NCBI GenBank assembly: GCA_002491245.1
Contig: DKVO01000020.1
Span: forward strand, 1 to 15,947
Direction: 5' to 3'
DNA: 15,947 bases
DNA from: Porphyromonadaceae bacterium UBA7176
GTDB taxonomy: Bacteria; Bacteroidota; Bacteroidia; Bacteroidales; Muribaculaceae
The position numbers were made by a program, and so were the translations under genes. Numbering within the stretch: the stretch's first letter is position 1; every line of letters begins with the position of its first letter. The notes under the pieces were generated by a model. That model was not told the DNA's origin. It saw only the letters and a program-made list of their open reading frames with translations, and did not search any database. Of the stretch, positions 14,384-15,947 are shown in pieces.

Positions 14384-15082
14384 CTACATCCTGTTGCGGC
14401 GGAACAACGACAGCAGGAAATACAGCAGGATAGTCCACATAAGACCCGACAGGCCATACATGCAGACAAATACGATTGCAGCGACGATGATGATGTAGCG
14501 GCAGAAGTTTTCGGCGAAATCGAAGTTCTTGAACTTCAACGAGAACATTTTGAACCGCGCCGTCATCGACAGCGACACAAGCGCTATGAGCACAGCCAAC
14601 ACAGGCCAGCCCGGATAATAGTATGTGTTTATCCATCCGTAGGCACCTATCCAGAATATAGCATTGGCCGGTATCGGCAATCCGCGGAAGACAGTCGACT
14701 GCTCGCTGTCGTTGTTGAACTTAGCCAGACGCAGGGCGCCACACACAGGTATCATCAGCGTAATGAAGCATGCCCACAGAGGACTGCCTGCATCTGCCAT
14801 CGTATTGAGCATAAGCATAGCCGGAGCCACACCGAAACTCACCATGTCGCTGAGCGAGTCAAGATCCTTGCCAAGGGCCGAATATGCCTTGAGCATACGT
14901 GCCGACGCACCGTCCATAAAGTCGAACATAGCAGCAGCAGCAATAGCCACCATCGCCCACGACGCACCGTCGAGCGGCCCGTAAACCGTCCGTAAGTTAA
15001 AAGCCATGAAGATGGCAACGCAACCGCTCACAAGGTTCATGGCAGTGATTGCGTTAGGTATGTTTTTCTTGATTTCAGACAT
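14384..15082 (-). CDS. pssA: CDP-diacylglycerol-serine O-phosphatidyltransferase
   Basis: An inner-membrane enzyme that makes phosphatidylserine from CDP-diacylglycerol and serine. The 232 residues contain a complete CDP-alcohol phosphotransferase motif, D54-x2-D57-G58-x2-A61-R62-x8-G71-x3-D75-x3-D79 (FDFMDGASAR, then LGKDLDSLSD), and about eight membrane helices. The start (MSEIKKNIPNAITAMNL) overlaps the end of psd by eight bases, so the two steps of phosphatidylethanolamine synthesis are translationally coupled. Confidence 0.96.
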   Translation of the reverse strand: MSEIKKNIPNAITAMNLVSGCVAIFMAFNLRTVYGPLDGASWAMVAIAAAAMFDFMDGASARMLKAYSALGKDLDSLSDMVSFGVAPAMLMLNTMADAGSPLWACFITLMIPVCGALRLAKFNNDSEQSTVFRGLPIPANAIFWIGAYGWINTYYYPGWPVLAVLIALVSLSMTARFKMFSLKFKNFDFAENFCRYIIIVAAIVFVCMYGLSGLMWTILLYFLLSLFRRNRM

Positions 15083-15761
15083 TTTTTTGCGGTTGCAGAC
15101 GAGCCACCTCGGTAATGCCGCCAGTGGTCTTGTCGCCTATCTTTACATAAATCTCGGTGCCGAGCGGCAGAAAAAGATCGACGCGCGAACCGAATTTGAT
15201 AAAGCCCATGTGGTCTTCTATCGACGCCTCCTCGCCGGGCCGGGCATAAGTCACTATGCGCTTGGCCATAGCCCCGGCAATCTGACGCATCACCACGGTC
15301 TGCCCTCCGGCTGTCTCTATCGCCACGGTCGAACGCTCGTTCTCAGTGCTCGATTTTGGCAGATAGGCCGCCATGAAACGTCCATTGTGATGCTTGACAT
15401 ATGTCACCCGTCCATCGACCGGAAACCAGTTGGCATGGACGTTGAGCACGCTCATGAACACCGACAGCTGGATACACGGGCCCTTGATGATCTCATTCTC
15501 GACCGTTTCCTCGAGAGCTACGACAGTGCCGTCGGCCGACGACACCACCACATCCTTGCGGTCGCCCCGGAATATACGGCGCGGCGACCTGAAGAAATTG
15601 ACTACAAAGAAATAGAACACCGCGCACACGGCAGTGACGGCCGCAGGCCAAACCAAAGGTCGCACCCATATCCATAACGGTGCGCACACGACCGCCAATA
15701 TCACAAACAGCGATATGAGCAGCCCCGTGCCTTCATGGTGTATTTTAACGCGCATGTTCAT
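15075..15761 (-). CDS. psd: Phosphatidylserine decarboxylase proenzyme, short form
   Basis: Converts phosphatidylserine to phosphatidylethanolamine at the inner membrane. The 228-residue proenzyme has N-terminal hydrophobic segments (about 13-30 and 35-54), SADGTVV (75-81), FMSVLNVHANWFPVDG (102-117), STENERS and a C-terminal GFIKFGSRVDLFLP. Self-cleavage between Gly191 and Ser192 would create the pyruvoyl cofactor and a small alpha chain of 37 residues. The size and FGS motif match the short class found in Bacteroidetes rather than the E. coli LGST type. It is first in psd-pssA-DUF4834-DUF2461. ATG at 15755 is an alternative start. Confidence 0.96.
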   Translation of the reverse strand: MNMRVKIHHEGTGLLISLFVILAVVCAPLWIWVRPLVWPAAVTAVCAVFYFFVVNFFRSPRRIFRGDRKDVVVSSADGTVVALEETVENEIIKGPCIQLSVFMSVLNVHANWFPVDGRVTYVKHHNGRFMAAYLPKSSTENERSTVAIETAGGQTVVMRQIAGAMAKRIVTYARPGEEASIEDHMGFIKFGSRVDLFLPLGTEIYVKIGDKTTGGITEVARLQPQKNV

Positions 15762-15781
15762 CGTCGGGAAGTATATATGCG

Positions 15782-15789
15782 CAAAGTTA
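15782..15789 (-). promoter_or_regulatory. -7 element of the psd operon promoter
   Basis: Minus-strand TAACTTTG at 15789-15782 matches TAnnTTTG and lies 20 bases before the psd ATG. No TTTG occurs at the ideal distance; TTTA at 15816-15813 (spacing 23) is the nearest. The element is part of a local inverted repeat, AAAGTTA-A-TAACTTT (15784-15798). Confidence 0.6.
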
Positions 15790-15804
15790 ATAACTTTTTT
15801 TCAA

Positions 15805-15825
15805 TACCCCCCTAAATTTGGGGTA
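15805..15825. repeat. Inverted repeat upstream of psd
   Basis: TACCCC (15805-15810) and GGGGTA (15820-15825) are perfect arms around nine bases. It lies upstream of the psd -7 element in an otherwise AT-rich 163-base divergent spacer, so it could be an operator or the end of a hairpin; neither is proven. Confidence 0.5.
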
Positions 15826-15870
15826 AAATCTTCATGTCTGAATAATTTTACAAAAAAACAGGCTAAAAAT

Positions 15871-15901
15871 TTTGCGGTTTCATAAAAATGATATAACTTT
15901 G
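15871..15901 (+). promoter_or_regulatory. Promoter of the right-edge tRNA
   Basis: TTTG at 15871-15874, 19 bases, then TAACTTTG at 15894-15901: a full consensus Bacteroidetes promoter. Predicted start near 15908, 17 bases before the tRNA. Confidence 0.9.
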
Positions 15902-15924
15902 CAGTCGCAAACAGCAAAACGCTC

Positions 15925-15947
15925 GGCGCATTAGCTCAACTGAATAG
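15925..15947 (+). tRNA. tRNA, 5' part only; isotype not readable
   Basis: GGCGCAT (acceptor), T8-A9, D-stem GCTC and D-loop AACTGAATA followed by G are visible before the window ends. The anticodon is outside. The D-arm spelling resembles Bacteroidales tRNA-Arg, but this is only a resemblance. Confidence 0.8.

Overview
The window looks like a chromosomal segment of a Bacteroidales bacterium. EF-Ts, S2, S9 and L13 read like Bacteroides proteins. Promoters follow the Bacteroidetes pattern (TTTG, 19-20 bases, TAnnTTTG), Shine-Dalgarno sequences are weak, and the tRNAs do not encode CCA. The moderately high GC content and the gene set suggest a Muribaculaceae-like lineage, but that placement is inference. 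No phage, insertion sequence, CRISPR array or resistance island is visible, so this is mostly core genome.

Left part, minus strand (1-3215): a strong promoter at about 3184-3215 drives rplM-rpsI-rpsB-tsf, followed by a tRNA-Arg(UCU) that runs off the left edge. Structured RNA elements sit in the rplM leader, between rpsI and rpsB, between rpsB and tsf (a three-way junction with a U-tract), and between tsf and the tRNA. These are candidate regulatory or processing sites.

Envelope genes (3256-8393): a minus-strand operon encodes an M48 metallopeptidase, a LytM/M23-like protein whose zinc-site residues appear to be gone, and a VanZ-like protein. Divergently on the plus strand, a GTG-started membrane acyltransferase (acyltransferase-3 family) is followed by a secreted GH71/99-like protein with a C-terminal beta-sandwich. 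The two divergent promoters are arms of one imperfect inverted repeat.

RNA region (8394-9218): no large gene. Bases 8502-8690 fold into a long interrupted rod of about 50 base pairs with a large central bubble, the architecture of 6S RNA; this is the best candidate for an unrecognised element here. It is followed by a U-rich terminator, a 57-residue acidic microprotein, and a tRNA-Gln(UUG) with a perfect promoter and an intrinsic terminator.

Right part: a plus-strand cluster encodes a stand-alone RecB-type PD-(D/E)XK nuclease, an RsmF-type rRNA cytosine methyltransferase (ATGA overlap) and an MsbA-like ABC exporter. Convergent to it, a minus-strand cluster psd-pssA-DUF4834-DUF2461 makes phosphatidylethanolamine from CDP-diacylglycerol via phosphatidylserine. 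At the right edge another tRNA begins behind a textbook promoter and is cut by the window end.
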